A DNA stretch of 64,000 nucleotides from Clostridiales bacterium (GTDB lineage: Bacteria; Bacillota; Clostridia; Christensenellales; Aristaeellaceae): positions 1 through 64,000 of the forward strand of contig JALFVL010000041.1 in assembly GCA_022787165.1 (NCBI GenBank), written 5' to 3'. The notes under the pieces were generated by a model, which worked only from the letters and a program-made list of their open reading frames with translations, searched no databases and was not told the origin of the DNA. Shown piece after piece: positions 27,857-36,373 of the stretch. The position numbers and the translations under genes are program-made. The first letter of the stretch is position 1; each line of letters starts with the position of its first letter.

Positions 27857-28624
27857 TCACACGCCGCCGAACCGGCGATTTCGTTTTGTATAGGCCAGCA
27901 GCGCTTCGTCATAGGCATGCCGGTCAAAATCCGGCCAGAGAATATCCGTTTGGTAGAACTCCGCATAGGCAAGCTGATAGAGCAGGAAATTGCTCAGCCG
28001 GATCTCGCCGCTCGTGCGGATCAGGAAATCAACCTCCGGCAGCCCTGCCGTATAGAGCTGGCCTTCAAAGCGGGGCATATCGATCTCCTCGGGAGAGAGA
28101 AGCCCTTCTGCCGCCTGCTGCGCCAGAATGCGCGCCGCGCGGACAATCTCCTGCCTGCCGCCATAGTTGAGCGCGATGCAGAGCTTGAGACCGGTATTCT
28201 CCTTTGTCCGCTCAACCGCCGCATGCAGCGCGCTTTTCTGCTTTTGAAGCCCGTCCGGCATGCCGTCGATGTCGCCCAGAATGCGAATCTGCACGTTTTC
28301 CTCGTTCAGCTCGTCGAGCTCCTTGGTGAAATACTCCAGCAACAGGCCCATCAGCGCGCCGACCTCCTCGGCTGAGCGCCTCCAGTTCTCCGTGGAGAAC
28401 GCATAAATGGTCAGCACCTCAATCCCCAGCTCATCAGAGTGCCGGATGATCTCGCGCAGGGCTTCCACGCCGGCCTTGTGCCCAAACGTGCGCGGCAAAC
28501 CGCGCTTTTGCGCCCAGCGCCCGTTGCCGTCCATGATGATGGCAACATGCCGCGGCAGCCTGCTGCGATCAAGCGCGATCTGCTGCGGGCTGTCCTGTGC
28601 CTCATCCTTGCCGAAAAACGCCAT
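27857..28624 (-). CDS. uppS: Isoprenyl transferase (undecaprenyl diphosphate synthase)
   Basis: A 255-residue cis-prenyltransferase that makes the C55 lipid carrier for cell wall synthesis. It has IIMDGNGRWA with the catalytic aspartate at about residue 32, GHKAGVEALR, YAFSTENWRR and the C-terminal RTSGEIRLSNFLLYQ. It starts the uppS-cdsA-dxr-rseP-ispG-polC group and is separated from frr by a terminator. GGGGGA lies before the start. Confidence 0.95.
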   Translation of the reverse strand: MAFFGKDEAQDSPQQIALDRSRLPRHVAIIMDGNGRWAQKRGLPRTFGHKAGVEALREIIRHSDELGIEVLTIYAFSTENWRRSAEEVGALMGLLLEYFTKELDELNEENVQIRILGDIDGMPDGLQKQKSALHAAVERTKENTGLKLCIALNYGGRQEIVRAARILAQQAAEGLLSPEEIDMPRFEGQLYTAGLPEVDFLIRTSGEIRLSNFLLYQLAYAEFYQTDILWPDFDRHAYDEALLAYTKRNRRFGGV

Positions 28625-28661
28625 ATTTATCCCCCAGTCTCAGATGGCCCAGGCGCATGTA

Positions 28662-28709
28662 GCAAAAGCGGGCTTCTCAGAGCGCCGCCCCGACAAAACC
28701 CGCTTTTTT
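28662..28709 (-). terminator. Terminator before uppS
   Basis: The arms AAAAGCGGG and CCCGCTTTT are separated by about 28 bases, with an inner GC-rich hairpin, and are flanked by T-runs on both strands. It ends the frr transcript ahead of uppS. The uppS promoter was not located and may overlap it. Confidence 0.65.
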
Positions 28710-28747
28710 CATACGCTCAAAGCTATGCTCTTTGTATACGTTCCGAA

Positions 28748-28963
28748 TCAGCCATTTTCCTGCCTGCGAAACGCAATCGGCATCAAAAACCTGGCTGCGG
28801 TCAATCTTCTGCCGTCATCAGAGGCATAGACGACGCGCAGATCTCCGCTTTCCGCCTCCTTGCGCCTTGGCGCAGCGGTCAGCGTGACCTGAGGGTCGAT
28901 CCCTTCCTGCCGCAGCGTCTCCATCGCGTCGGAAAGCCTCAGCCCCAGCAGATTTTCCCTCAT
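28748..28963 (-). CDS. Small PASTA-like protein coupled to frr
   Basis: A 71-residue protein resembling a single PASTA-type module: NLLGLRLSDAMETLRQEGI, then a beta-rich stretch ending VVYASDDGRRLTAARF. PASTA domains in kinases and PBPs bind muropeptides, but this copy has no signal peptide, membrane anchor or partner domain. Its ATG overlaps the frr stop by one base (TGATG), and GGAGG lies seven bases upstream, so it is translationally coupled and likely real. The function is unknown, and the PASTA assignment is by pattern only. Confidence 0.65.
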   Translation of the reverse strand: MRENLLGLRLSDAMETLRQEGIDPQVTLTAAPRRKEAESGDLRVVYASDDGRRLTAARFLMPIAFRRQENG

Positions 28964-29526
28964 CACCGAACCTCCATGATTTCCTTTTCCTTGTCGGCGG
29001 TGATCTTGTCAATGTCCTTGATGTTGGCGTCCGTCAGCTTTTGAATCTGCTCCTCGGCCTTCTTCTGGTCGTCCTCGGTGATCTCGCCATTCTTCTTGAG
29101 CTTTTTCACCTGGTCGACCGCGTCACGGCGAATGGAGCGGATGGCAACCTTGCTCTCCTCGGAGGTTTTGCGCACGAGCTTGGTCAGATCCTTGCGGCGT
29201 TCCTCCGTGAGCTCCGGCAGCATCAGGCGAATGACCTTGCCGTCGTTGGAGGGCGTCAGGCCCAGATCACTGGCCTGAATTGCACGGGAGATCTCCTTCA
29301 CGAGGCGCGCCTCAAACGGGTTGATCTGCAGCACGCGCGGTTCAGGCGCGGAGATATTCGCCACGCTCTTGAGCGGCGTCTGCGAACCATAATAATCGAC
29401 CGTGATGCGGTCAAGCAGCTGAGGGTTGGCGCGTCCTGCCCGAATGGCCATCAAATCAGAGCGAAGCACATCCTTCGTCTTGGACATTTTGGTTTTGGCG
29501 TTATCCTGTATTTCAGCAATCGTCAT
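28963..29526 (-). CDS. frr: Ribosome recycling factor
   Basis: A 187-residue protein that, with EF-G, splits post-termination ribosomes. Family blocks are visible: [24 protein letters not shown] (given as a landmark in part), [10 protein letters not shown], and [13 protein letters not shown]. The start at 29526 is fixed by GGAGGG eight bases upstream; the 61 residues upstream in the open frame have no such support. It follows pyrH, from which it is separated by a terminator. Confidence 0.96.
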   Translation of the reverse strand: MTIAEIQDNAKTKMSKTKDVLRSDLMAIRAGRANPQLLDRITVDYYGSQTPLKSVANISAPEPRVLQINPFEARLVKEISRAIQASDLGLTPSNDGKVIRLMLPELTEERRKDLTKLVRKTSEESKVAIRSIRRDAVDQVKKLKKNGEITEDDQKKAEEQIQKLTDANIKDIDKITADKEKEIMEVR

Positions 29527-29670
29527 GGGAGAACCCTCCTCGAATGTCTTTTTCTCTATTTTAACCCACGATGCATCCCTTTGGCAAGCCCTTTTGTAAC
29601 TTTCGCACGAATGCCTCGTGCCAAAGGCAAAAAGTATCTGACGGTCGTGTTTATCAGATGGCTTTTTCAT

Positions 29671-29704
29671 AAAAGAACAGCCGGGAAGCATGCCGCTCCC
29701 CGGC
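29671..29704 (-). terminator. Terminator after pyrH
   Basis: On the minus strand GCCGGG-G-AGC and GCT-T-CCCGGC form a stem with one mismatch and a five-base loop, followed by TGTTCTTTTATG. Confidence 0.75.
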
Positions 29705-29717
29705 TTCAAAGCGTCTG

Positions 29718-30428
29718 TTATGGATGGACGTTGGTGCCCATCGGATCGCCCTCAATCACGCGAAGGATATTCTCCGGGTCATCCAGGCCAAAGACGCGGA
29801 TGGAAGGTACCCTGTTCTCCCGGCAGATGGTAATCGCCGATGCGTCCATCACCTTGAGATCGCGCTCCTGAACCTCCTGATAGGTCAGATCCTTGAGCAG
29901 CTGCGCATCGGGGTTGACGCGCGGATCACTGTCATAGACGCCGTCCACATTCTTGGCCAGCAGGATAGCGTCTGCCCCGATCTCCACGGCGCGCAGCGCG
30001 GCTGCCGTATCGGTCGAGAAAAACGGATTGCCCGTCCCGCAGGCAAAGATGACAATACGCCCCTTCTCCAGATGACGCACGGCGCGGCGGTAGGTATAGG
30101 GCTCACAGAAGCGGGTCATCTCGACCGCCGACATCACGCGGGTCGGAATCTCCAGCCGCTCGATGGCGTCCTGCATGGCGATGGAGTTGATCGCCGTGCC
30201 CAGCATGCCCATGTGATCGGCGTTGATCGCGGTCATCTTCGCGGCAGGACCCTGCCGTCCACGCCAGATATTCCCCGCGCCGATGACGATGGCAATCTCC
30301 GTGCCCGTCTCATGCAGCCTGCCGATAACTCCGGCCACGCGGTCAATCTGCTCGAAGTCAAACAGCCTGCCATGGTCGCCCAGCGCTTCGCCGCTGAGCT
30401 TGATCAGTACGCGCTTGTACTTAGCCAT
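29718..30428 (-). CDS. pyrH: UMP kinase
   Basis: A 236-residue hexameric kinase of the amino acid kinase fold that phosphorylates UMP. It has KLSGEALG at the N-terminus, [11 protein letters not shown], and [14 protein letters not shown]-like sequence (here [12 protein letters not shown]) for UTP and GTP regulation. AAAGGAG precedes the start. The order rpsB-tsf-pyrH-frr-uppS is the standard Bacillota one. Confidence 0.96.
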   Translation of the reverse strand: MAKYKRVLIKLSGEALGDHGRLFDFEQIDRVAGVIGRLHETGTEIAIVIGAGNIWRGRQGPAAKMTAINADHMGMLGTAINSIAMQDAIERLEIPTRVMSAVEMTRFCEPYTYRRAVRHLEKGRIVIFACGTGNPFFSTDTAAALRAVEIGADAILLAKNVDGVYDSDPRVNPDAQLLKDLTYQEVQERDLKVMDASAITICRENRVPSIRVFGLDDPENILRVIEGDPMGTNVHP

Positions 30429-30533
30429 ATTGAGCTCCTTTCTGTGCCGGCATCCAGCCCGGTCTTCGTTTTGATGAACATCTGCTGCGGCAGCTCGGTC
30501 TTTCAGGCGCAGCCCTCCTTGGCATGCCGGCTT

Positions 30534-30566
30534 AAGAAAAGGGACATGCGCTTCGCATGTCCCCCT
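30534..30566 (-). terminator. Terminator after tsf
   Basis: GGGACATGCG and CGCATGTCCC form a perfect ten-base-pair stem with a three-base loop, followed by TTTTCTT on the minus strand. Confidence 0.88.
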
Positions 30567-30577
30567 TCAAAGCAGAA

Positions 30578-31489
30578 TTACTTCTTCATCTTGGCCTGCT
30601 CAGCCGCGATGTCAGCAGCCAGATTGTCCTGGCGCTTCTCCAGGCCCTCGCCGCGCTCAAAGCGCACGAAGCGGACGACGTCAGCCTTGCCGCCGAGCAT
30701 CTTGGTGACATTGATGTCGGGATCCTTGACGAACGGCTGCTCCAGGAGGCAAACCTCCTTGTAGTACTTCTCGATACGGCCCTCGACCATGCGCTCGACG
30801 ATCTTCGCCGGCTTGCCCTCGTTGAGCGCCTGCTGCGTGAGCACCTCGCGCTCCTTCTCAAGGTTGTCGCTGGGCACGTCGCTGCGGCGCACGAACTGCG
30901 GATTCGCGGCGGCGATGTGCATGACCAGATCGTGGCTGATCTCCTTGACCTCGTCGGTAACCTCGGGGCAAGCAAGCTCGACCATGACGCCGATGCGGCC
31001 GCCCATGTGGTTGTAGGTATCCACCAGGCCGGCAGCCGGCTCAAAGCGGGCAAAGCGGCGGACAGAGATCTTCTCGCCGATGGAGGCGGTCGCCTCGCCG
31101 ATCAGGTCATTGACGGTCTTGGTCTCATCCGCGTAGAACGGCTGAGCGAGCATCTCCTCGACGGAGGCCGGCGCCTTGACGGCGACGTGCTTGGCAAAAT
31201 CGCGGCACAGCGCCTTGAAGCGGTCGGTATTGGCGACGAAGTCGGTCTCGCAGTTGACCTCGATCACGACGCCCACGCCGCAGGTCTCGCAGACATAGCA
31301 GTCGACCATGCCCTCGGCGGCGATGCGGCCGGCCTTCTTCGCGGCAGCGGCAAGGCCCTTCTCACGCAGGAAATCGATCGCCTTGTCCATATCGCCGTCG
31401 CAGGAGACGAGCGCCTTCTTGCAGTCCATCATGCCAGCGCCGGTGCGCTCGCGCAGCTCCTTGACCAGAGCAGCAGTAATATTAGCCAT
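30578..31489 (-). CDS. tsf: Translation elongation factor Ts
   Basis: A 303-residue nucleotide exchange factor for EF-Tu. The N-terminal [12 protein letters not shown] and the core [15 protein letters not shown] are diagnostic. A short [11 protein letters not shown] stretch near residue 65 adds cysteines that are not part of the family consensus. It is transcribed with rpsB from the promoter near 32354 and ends at a strong terminator. Confidence 0.96.
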   Translation of the reverse strand: MANITAALVKELRERTGAGMMDCKKALVSCDGDMDKAIDFLREKGLAAAAKKAGRIAAEGMVDCYVCETCGVGVVIEVNCETDFVANTDRFKALCRDFAKHVAVKAPASVEEMLAQPFYADETKTVNDLIGEATASIGEKISVRRFARFEPAAGLVDTYNHMGGRIGVMVELACPEVTDEVKEISHDLVMHIAAANPQFVRRSDVPSDNLEKEREVLTQQALNEGKPAKIVERMVEGRIEKYYKEVCLLEQPFVKDPDINVTKMLGGKADVVRFVRFERGEGLEKRQDNLAADIAAEQAKMKK

Positions 31490-31538
31490 AAGTCGTTCCT
31501 CCAGTACAGTTCAAATCCGTTTGAGGTTGGGGCAAAGA

Positions 31539-32249
31539 TTACTTTGCCTCAGCGACCTCGGCCTGCTCGCCCTGCTTGCCCTCAAGGACAGCGTCGGCCA
31601 TCTTGCCGGCGATGAGCTTGACAGCGCGGATGGCGTCATCGTTGCCCGGGATGACGTAATCGATCTCGTCCGGATCGCAGTTGGTGTCGACGATAGCGAC
31701 AACCGGGATGCCCAGCGCGCGCGCCTCGGTGACAGCGATATGCTCCTTGCGCGGGTCAACCACAAACAGGCAGCCCGGCAGGTTCTTCATCTCGCGGATG
31801 CCGCCCAGATTCTCGGTGAGCTTCTCGCGCTCGGCGATGAGCTTGATGACTTCCTTCTTGGGGAGCACCTCGAAGTCGCCGCGCTCTTCCATCGCGTCGA
31901 TGGCGTTCAGGCGGGCAATACGGGTCTTGATGGTGCGGAAGTTGGTCATCATGCCGCCCAGCCAGCGGTTGTTGACGTAGAACATGTTGCAGCGCTTGGC
32001 CTCGGCCTCGATGGACTCCTGAGCCTGCTTCTTGGTACCGACGAACAGGACGCTCTTTCCCTCCATCGCAACCTGGCGCACGAAGGCATACGCCTCATCG
32101 ATCTTGCGGACGGTCTTCTGCAGGTCAATGATGTAGATGCCGTTGCGCTCGGTGAAGATGTACGGCGCCATTTTGGGGTTCCAGCGGCGGGTCTGGTGGC
32201 CAAAGTGCACACCGGCCTCGAGCAGCTGCTTCATAGAGATAACTGCCAT
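31539..32249 (-). CDS. rpsB: 30S ribosomal protein S2
   Basis: A 236-residue protein with [19 protein letters not shown] at the N-terminus, [22 protein letters not shown] and the [22 protein letters not shown] region. The start at 32249 has GGAGG seven bases upstream; the 24 extra residues of the open frame are not supported. S2 joins the 30S subunit late and helps recruit S1 and mRNA. Confidence 0.97.
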   Translation of the reverse strand: MAVISMKQLLEAGVHFGHQTRRWNPKMAPYIFTERNGIYIIDLQKTVRKIDEAYAFVRQVAMEGKSVLFVGTKKQAQESIEAEAKRCNMFYVNNRWLGGMMTNFRTIKTRIARLNAIDAMEERGDFEVLPKKEVIKLIAEREKLTENLGGIREMKNLPGCLFVVDPRKEHIAVTEARALGIPVVAIVDTNCDPDEIDYVIPGNDDAIRAVKLIAGKMADAVLEGKQGEQAEVAEAK

Positions 32250-32353
32250 GGTTTTTTCCTCCTTTTGATTAAACCCTCCCTGAGCCCTCTTGATCGTGCG
32301 GACCGGATGCCCGGCAGGCACACGAAAACAGGCGCAGGTGCGTTTTCCGTCAG

Positions 32354-32382
32354 ATCATACCATATCCTTTGCAAAAAAGCAA
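32354..32382 (-). promoter_or_regulatory. Promoter of rpsB-tsf
   Basis: On the minus strand TTGCTT and TATGAT are separated by 17 bases, about 105 bases before rpsB. Confidence 0.75.
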
Positions 32383-32443
32383 GAGAAAAAACGGATTTTC
32401 CGCCCGCTTCTTCAAAAAAGAACCGGCATTGATCGTAAAACAG

Positions 32444-32491
32444 ACAAAAAAGCGCCGCCCTACGCCCCAGCCGGGAACGGAGAACGGCGCT
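32444..32491 (-). terminator. Terminator after RNase P RNA
   Basis: The outer arms AGCGCCG and CGGCGCT enclose a roughly 34-base G/C-rich inner structure and are followed by TTTTTTG on the minus strand, about 20 bases past the RNA's 3' end. Confidence 0.7.
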
Positions 32492-32510
32492 GCCTTTTCA
32501 AAAATGTCTG

Positions 32511-32843
32511 TGAGCGTTGCCTGTAAGCCGAGTTCTGTAATCGGCGGTCATCTATCTAGACCCATCGTTGCCGATGGGTTCAAGCGAAATCCTGAGAGCT
32601 CGACGGGCCGTCTCAAGCGCTCTTTCGTTTCTTGCTCCGAGCGGGGTTTACATCGCGGACAAGTCGCCAGGCCGCGGGTGAGCTCTTACCTCACCTTTCC
32701 ACCCTTACATGTCCGAAGACATGCGGTATCTCTCTGTTGCACTTTCCCTGGGGTCGCCCCCGCCGGGTGTTACCCGGCGCTCTGCCCTATGGAGCTCGGA
32801 CTTTCCTCACACCTTGCGGCGCGCGGCCGCCCGGCAACCTCAC
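32511..32843 (-). ncRNA. rnpB: RNase P RNA, bacterial class A
   Basis: On the minus strand the RNA opens with P1 (GAGGTTGCC pairing with GGCAACGCTC at the 3' end). It contains the universally conserved GAGGAAAGTCCGAGCTCC block, AGGGTGGAAAGGTGAGGTAA, and the 3' block ACAGAACTCGGCTTAC. It is the catalytic subunit that trims 5' leaders from tRNA precursors. The ends are set from the P1 pairing and are accurate to a few bases. It has its own promoter and terminator. Confidence 0.95.
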
Positions 32844-32854
32844 AAACGCAGGAG

Positions 32855-32884
32855 ATTATACCACAAGGAGCGCGCCCTTGTCAA
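32855..32884 (-). promoter_or_regulatory. Strong promoter for rnpB
   Basis: On the minus strand a perfect TTGACA and a perfect TATAAT are separated by 18 bases. The predicted start coincides with the 5' end of RNase P RNA. Confidence 0.88.
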
Positions 32885-32927
32885 CGCCGGCGTCGCGCGC
32901 TTCACGGGAAATTCTCTTCCAATGATA

Positions 32928-32961
32928 TAGGGGGACAGATCCTGACGGAAATGTCCCCCTG
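32928..32961 (-). terminator. Terminator after the zinc-ribbon coiled-coil gene
   Basis: AGGGGGACA and TGTCCCCCT form a perfect nine-base-pair stem, extended by a small inner pairing. The trailing tract is short (ATATCATT). Confidence 0.65.
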
Positions 32962-32987
32962 TATTCTTCGTTTTTGCGGCTGACGCC

Positions 32988-33716
32988 TTACTTGACGAGA
33001 ATGATCCGCCCGCAGTTCTCGCATTCGACATACGGCGCGCCGGTACGGATTCTGTTCATGTCCGCCGCCGGAAGCTGCATGTTGCAGCCGCCGCATCGGT
33101 CATCATGGATCTTCGTAATCGGCGGCGTCGAATGGCGCTTGATGGCCTTGTATTTTTCCATCAGGGCAGGATCGATGCCCTCCGCCTCCTTGGCTACCTT
33201 CTTTTTGAGCGTCTCCAGCTTTACGGCGGCGACCTTGTATTCCTCGTCGTAGATGACCTTGATGCGGTCAAACTCGGCTCTCGCCTTCGCCGCGCGCACG
33301 CGCACCTCGCGCTGCTGGCGGTCGCGCGCCTCCGAGTCCTTGCGCATCTTCGCCAGCTCCGCCTCGTAGCGGGAAATCGTGCCGATCAGCTTCTGGATCG
33401 CTGCGATCTGCTTGCGGGCCTCCTCGATATCCTGCGGCCGGTTCGCCTCGAAGCTCGCCGCCGCTTCGGAAACCGAGCCGCTCAGGCGCGTGATCTCATC
33501 GGCCAGCGCCTCCATGCGGTCGCTCATGATCTCCACGTCGGCTTCGATCTTCTTGAGGACGTTCTGCTGCTCGAGCAGGAAATCGCGATGCTTGAGCAGC
33601 TCCTTGCGGTTGCTGTTGCCGCGCATCTCCTTTTCATACTGATCGAGCTCCATATCGACCTGCTGATACTGCCACAAACGTTCATACTGTTCCAAGGTAA
33701 GGCCCTCCTCATTCAT
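32988..33716 (-). CDS. Coiled-coil protein with C4 zinc ribbon (CT398-like)
   Basis: A 242-residue protein. Residues about 10-180 are a long, charged helical region (antiparallel coiled coil), and the C-terminus is a C4 zinc ribbon: CGGCNMQLP near 207 and CENCGRII near 233. This architecture matches the CT398/YacL-type zinc-ribbon family (PF02591), thought to act as a nucleic-acid or complex adaptor; no reaction is known. Its start directly follows the TrmK-Nif3 stop, implying coupled translation, and homologues often neighbour Nif3. Confidence 0.85.
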   Translation of the reverse strand: MNEEGLTLEQYERLWQYQQVDMELDQYEKEMRGNSNRKELLKHRDFLLEQQNVLKKIEADVEIMSDRMEALADEITRLSGSVSEAAASFEANRPQDIEEARKQIAAIQKLIGTISRYEAELAKMRKDSEARDRQQREVRVRAAKARAEFDRIKVIYDEEYKVAAVKLETLKKKVAKEAEGIDPALMEKYKAIKRHSTPPITKIHDDRCGGCNMQLPAADMNRIRTGAPYVECENCGRIILVK

Positions 33717-35180
33717 TCAACGCCCGAAGGGATTGCCCTTCGAGCAAAAAACCGTCAAGTTATATTGTAACGCATCGGCAGCGTTTTGTAAAGCCGTGCG
33801 CAGCACTTCACAGACGGGATTTTCCGTTTCAAAATGCCCTGCCTCCAGCACGCAGACGCCGGCATCCACCGCGTCAAGCGCCTCGTGATGGCGGATTTCG
33901 CCGGTGATGAAGCAGTCCGCGCCCAGCGCCCTCGCCAGCGCAACCTCTCCTCCGCCCGCGCCGGAGCAGCAGCCCAGCACATGCACAGCCGTATCCGGCG
34001 CGCCGTAGAGGCGCACCTCCGCCTTCAGGCGCGTCCTCGCGCGCTGCGCCAGCGCGCCCAGCGTCGTCCCCTCCGGCAGATCGCCCGCGCGAACAAAACC
34101 CTCGCCGCGGACGTTTGCAGCGCCCATCGCCGCCATCAGCGTGTCGTTGACGCCGCCCGGCGCGCTGTCCAGATTCGTGTGTGCCGCGATGTGCGCGATG
34201 CCGGCCTCTGCCAGCGCGAGCATCAGCCGTCCCTCCCGGTCGGCATCCGTCAGCCGCTTTCGTGCGGAAAACATGATCGGATGATGGGTCACGATCAGCT
34301 GCGCGCCCAGCGTCCTGGCCTCCGCGATGACGTCCATGCTCAGATCAAGCGCGACGAGTGCGCGCGTGACCTGCGCGTCCGCATGGCCGACGAGCAGACC
34401 GACGTTGTCCCATTCCTCCGCCAGCTCATAGGGCGCGATGCCGCCTACAAGCCTTTCCACATCCGAAACCGTGCAGTTTTTCATACCAAGCGCCTCCGAA
34501 ATCCATGTCAGCTCCCGGCTGCTGAGCCGGATGCGTTCCTTTGCCCGCTCCGTTTGCAGCGGTGCGACGCGCTCCATCTCGCGCACGCGCACGCCTCTCT
34601 GCCAAACGAAATAGCTTCTCTGTCCCTCGCCGCGCATGCCGCCTGCCGCCATGCCCAGCAGCGCCGCGCGCTCATCCGGCATATCGGCTTCTCCCGCACG
34701 GGCGAGCATCGTCACATAGTGCCGTCCGGCCGCTCGGGTATAGATCTCCCGCTCCACGACAAGGCCCTGCGCCGCCAGTCCCGTCCGGAGCATGGGCAGG
34801 TCGACATTTGCCTGCACGATCAGCGCGGCGTTTCCGATGCGCGCCCTGCCCTCCGCGACGATTTTGAGAATCGTCTGCGCGCCCATACCGGCGATGACAA
34901 TCGCGTCGACAGGCCCGTTGATCGCGGCAAGACCGTCCGCAACGCGCAGCGCCGCCCGTGAAGCCAATCCCAGAGAGGCAAGCAGCTCACGCGCCTTCTG
35001 CAAGGACGGCGCGCTGACGTCGCTGGCGATCATCGTCAGCGACGGACAACGCTCCAGCAGTCCGGCCGTCAGAAAGCCGTGATCGCAGCCCACATCGGCC
35101 GCGCAGGGCGCTTCCCTGCCTGACACAGCTTCCAGAACCAGGTCTGCGATGGCGCCAAGCCTTTCATCCAGCCTGAGCAT
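33717..35180 (-). CDS. TrmK (tRNA m1A22 methyltransferase)-Nif3 family fusion protein
   Basis: A single 487-residue frame. Residues 1-232 are a SAM-dependent methyltransferase like TrmK, with AADVGCDHGFLT (motif I), DGLAAI and IVIAGMGAQTI. Residues 233-487 are a complete Nif3/YqfO-type dinuclear metal protein: EEWDNVGLLVG, VTHHPIMF, AAHTNLD and a C-terminal GHFETEN. In Bacillus, trmK and nif3 are adjacent separate genes. The Nif3 part opens with a methionine (34484) preceded eight bases upstream by GGAGG, so a free Nif3 protein could also be made. It lies downstream of dnaG-rpoD, as in Bacillus. Nif3 function is not established. Confidence 0.88.
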   Translation of the reverse strand: MLRLDERLGAIADLVLEAVSGREAPCAADVGCDHGFLTAGLLERCPSLTMIASDVSAPSLQKARELLASLGLASRAALRVADGLAAINGPVDAIVIAGMGAQTILKIVAEGRARIGNAALIVQANVDLPMLRTGLAAQGLVVEREIYTRAAGRHYVTMLARAGEADMPDERAALLGMAAGGMRGEGQRSYFVWQRGVRVREMERVAPLQTERAKERIRLSSRELTWISEALGMKNCTVSDVERLVGGIAPYELAEEWDNVGLLVGHADAQVTRALVALDLSMDVIAEARTLGAQLIVTHHPIMFSARKRLTDADREGRLMLALAEAGIAHIAAHTNLDSAPGGVNDTLMAAMGAANVRGEGFVRAGDLPEGTTLGALAQRARTRLKAEVRLYGAPDTAVHVLGCCSGAGGGEVALARALGADCFITGEIRHHEALDAVDAGVCVLEAGHFETENPVCEVLRTALQNAADALQYNLTVFCSKGNPFGR

Positions 35181-35211
35181 CGGCTTCCTCCCTTCTGCCT
35201 TTCCCGGTTAT

Positions 35212-35240
35212 CAAAAGCGAGGGACATCCATCCCTCGCTT
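35212..35240 (-). terminator. Terminator after rpoD
   Basis: AGCGAGGGA and TCCCTCGCT form a perfect nine-base-pair stem with a six-base loop and then TTTGATAA on the minus strand. Confidence 0.75.
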
Positions 35241-35269
35241 CGTTTCCAGCATGGTCTTCCTTTGGCCGG

Positions 35270-36367
35270 TTACTCCAGATAATCCTTGAGCTTCTTGCTG
35301 CGGCTGGGATGACGCAGCTTGCGCAGCGCCTTTGCCTCAATCTGGCGGATGCGCTCACGCGTGACGTTGAATTCCTGGCCGACCTCCTCGAGCGTGCGCT
35401 GGCGTCCGTCCTCCAGGCCAAAGCGCAGCGAGAGCACCTTCTTCTCGCGCGGCGTCAGCGTGTCGAGCACGCTCATCAGCTGCTCCTTCATCAGTGTGAA
35501 GGAAGCGGCCTCGGCGGGCGGCGGCGCGTCGTCGTCCTGGATGAAGTCGCCGAGGTGGGAATCCTCCTCCTCGCCGATCGGCGTCTCCAGCGAAACCGGC
35601 TCCTGCGCGATTTTGATGATCTCCCGCACCTTCTCCACGCTGATGCCCATCGCCTCGGCGATCTCTTCCGGCTGCGGCTCGCGGCCCTTCTCCTGCAGGA
35701 GCTGGCGGCTGACGCGGATCAGCTTGTTGATCGTCTCCACCATATGCACCGGGATGCGAATGGTTCTCGCCTGATCAGCAATAGCACGGGTGATCGCCTG
35801 GCGGATCCACCAGGTCGCGTAGGTCGAGAATTTAAAGCCCTTGGTATAGTCAAATTTTTCGACCGCCTTGATCAGGCCCAGGTTGCCCTCCTGAATCAGA
35901 TCGAGGAAGAGCATGCCCCGGCCGACATAGCGCTTGGCGATGGAGACGACCAAACGCAGGTTCGCCTCGGCAAGCTTTTTCTTGGCCACCTCAGCCTCCG
36001 GGCCACCCTCGAGCATCTTCTTGGCGATTTCAATCTCCTCGTCCGCCGTCAGCAGCGGCACCTTGCCGATCTCCTTGAGGTACATGCGGACGGGATCGTC
36101 GATGCTCACGCCCTCCGGCACGGAGAGGTCGATTTCCGGTTCCGGCACGTCCGGCGGCAGGGCGTTCGGCTCGCTGCCTGCGCCGCTGATGACGTTAAAG
36201 CCCTCGGATTCCAGCGTCTCAAACACGGCGTCAATCGCATCGGCATCAATATCAAGCTCGCTGAGCTTGTTCATGACCTCCTGATAGGTCAGTGTTTTCT
36301 TTTCGTTGCGAGCGAGGTCCAGAATCTCCTTGACCTTCTGCTGGGCCTGTTCCCTTGTCAGTGCCAT
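35270..36367 (-). CDS. rpoD: Primary RNA polymerase sigma factor (SigA/RpoD)
   Basis: A 365-residue group 1 sigma factor. Region 1.1 is at the N-terminus. Region 2 has [35 protein letters not shown] and [20 protein letters not shown] (landmarks). Region 3 follows. Region 4 has [25 protein letters not shown], the -35-binding helix-turn-helix. The length matches Bacillus SigA. It lies seven bases after dnaG in the macromolecular synthesis arrangement. Confidence 0.97.
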   Translation of the reverse strand: MALTREQAQQKVKEILDLARNEKKTLTYQEVMNKLSELDIDADAIDAVFETLESEGFNVISGAGSEPNALPPDVPEPEIDLSVPEGVSIDDPVRMYLKEIGKVPLLTADEEIEIAKKMLEGGPEAEVAKKKLAEANLRLVVSIAKRYVGRGMLFLDLIQEGNLGLIKAVEKFDYTKGFKFSTYATWWIRQAITRAIADQARTIRIPVHMVETINKLIRVSRQLLQEKGREPQPEEIAEAMGISVEKVREIIKIAQEPVSLETPIGEEEDSHLGDFIQDDDAPPPAEAASFTLMKEQLMSVLDTLTPREKKVLSLRFGLEDGRQRTLEEVGQEFNVTRERIRQIEAKALRKLRHPSRSKKLKDYLE

Positions 36368-36373
36368 AAGAAA

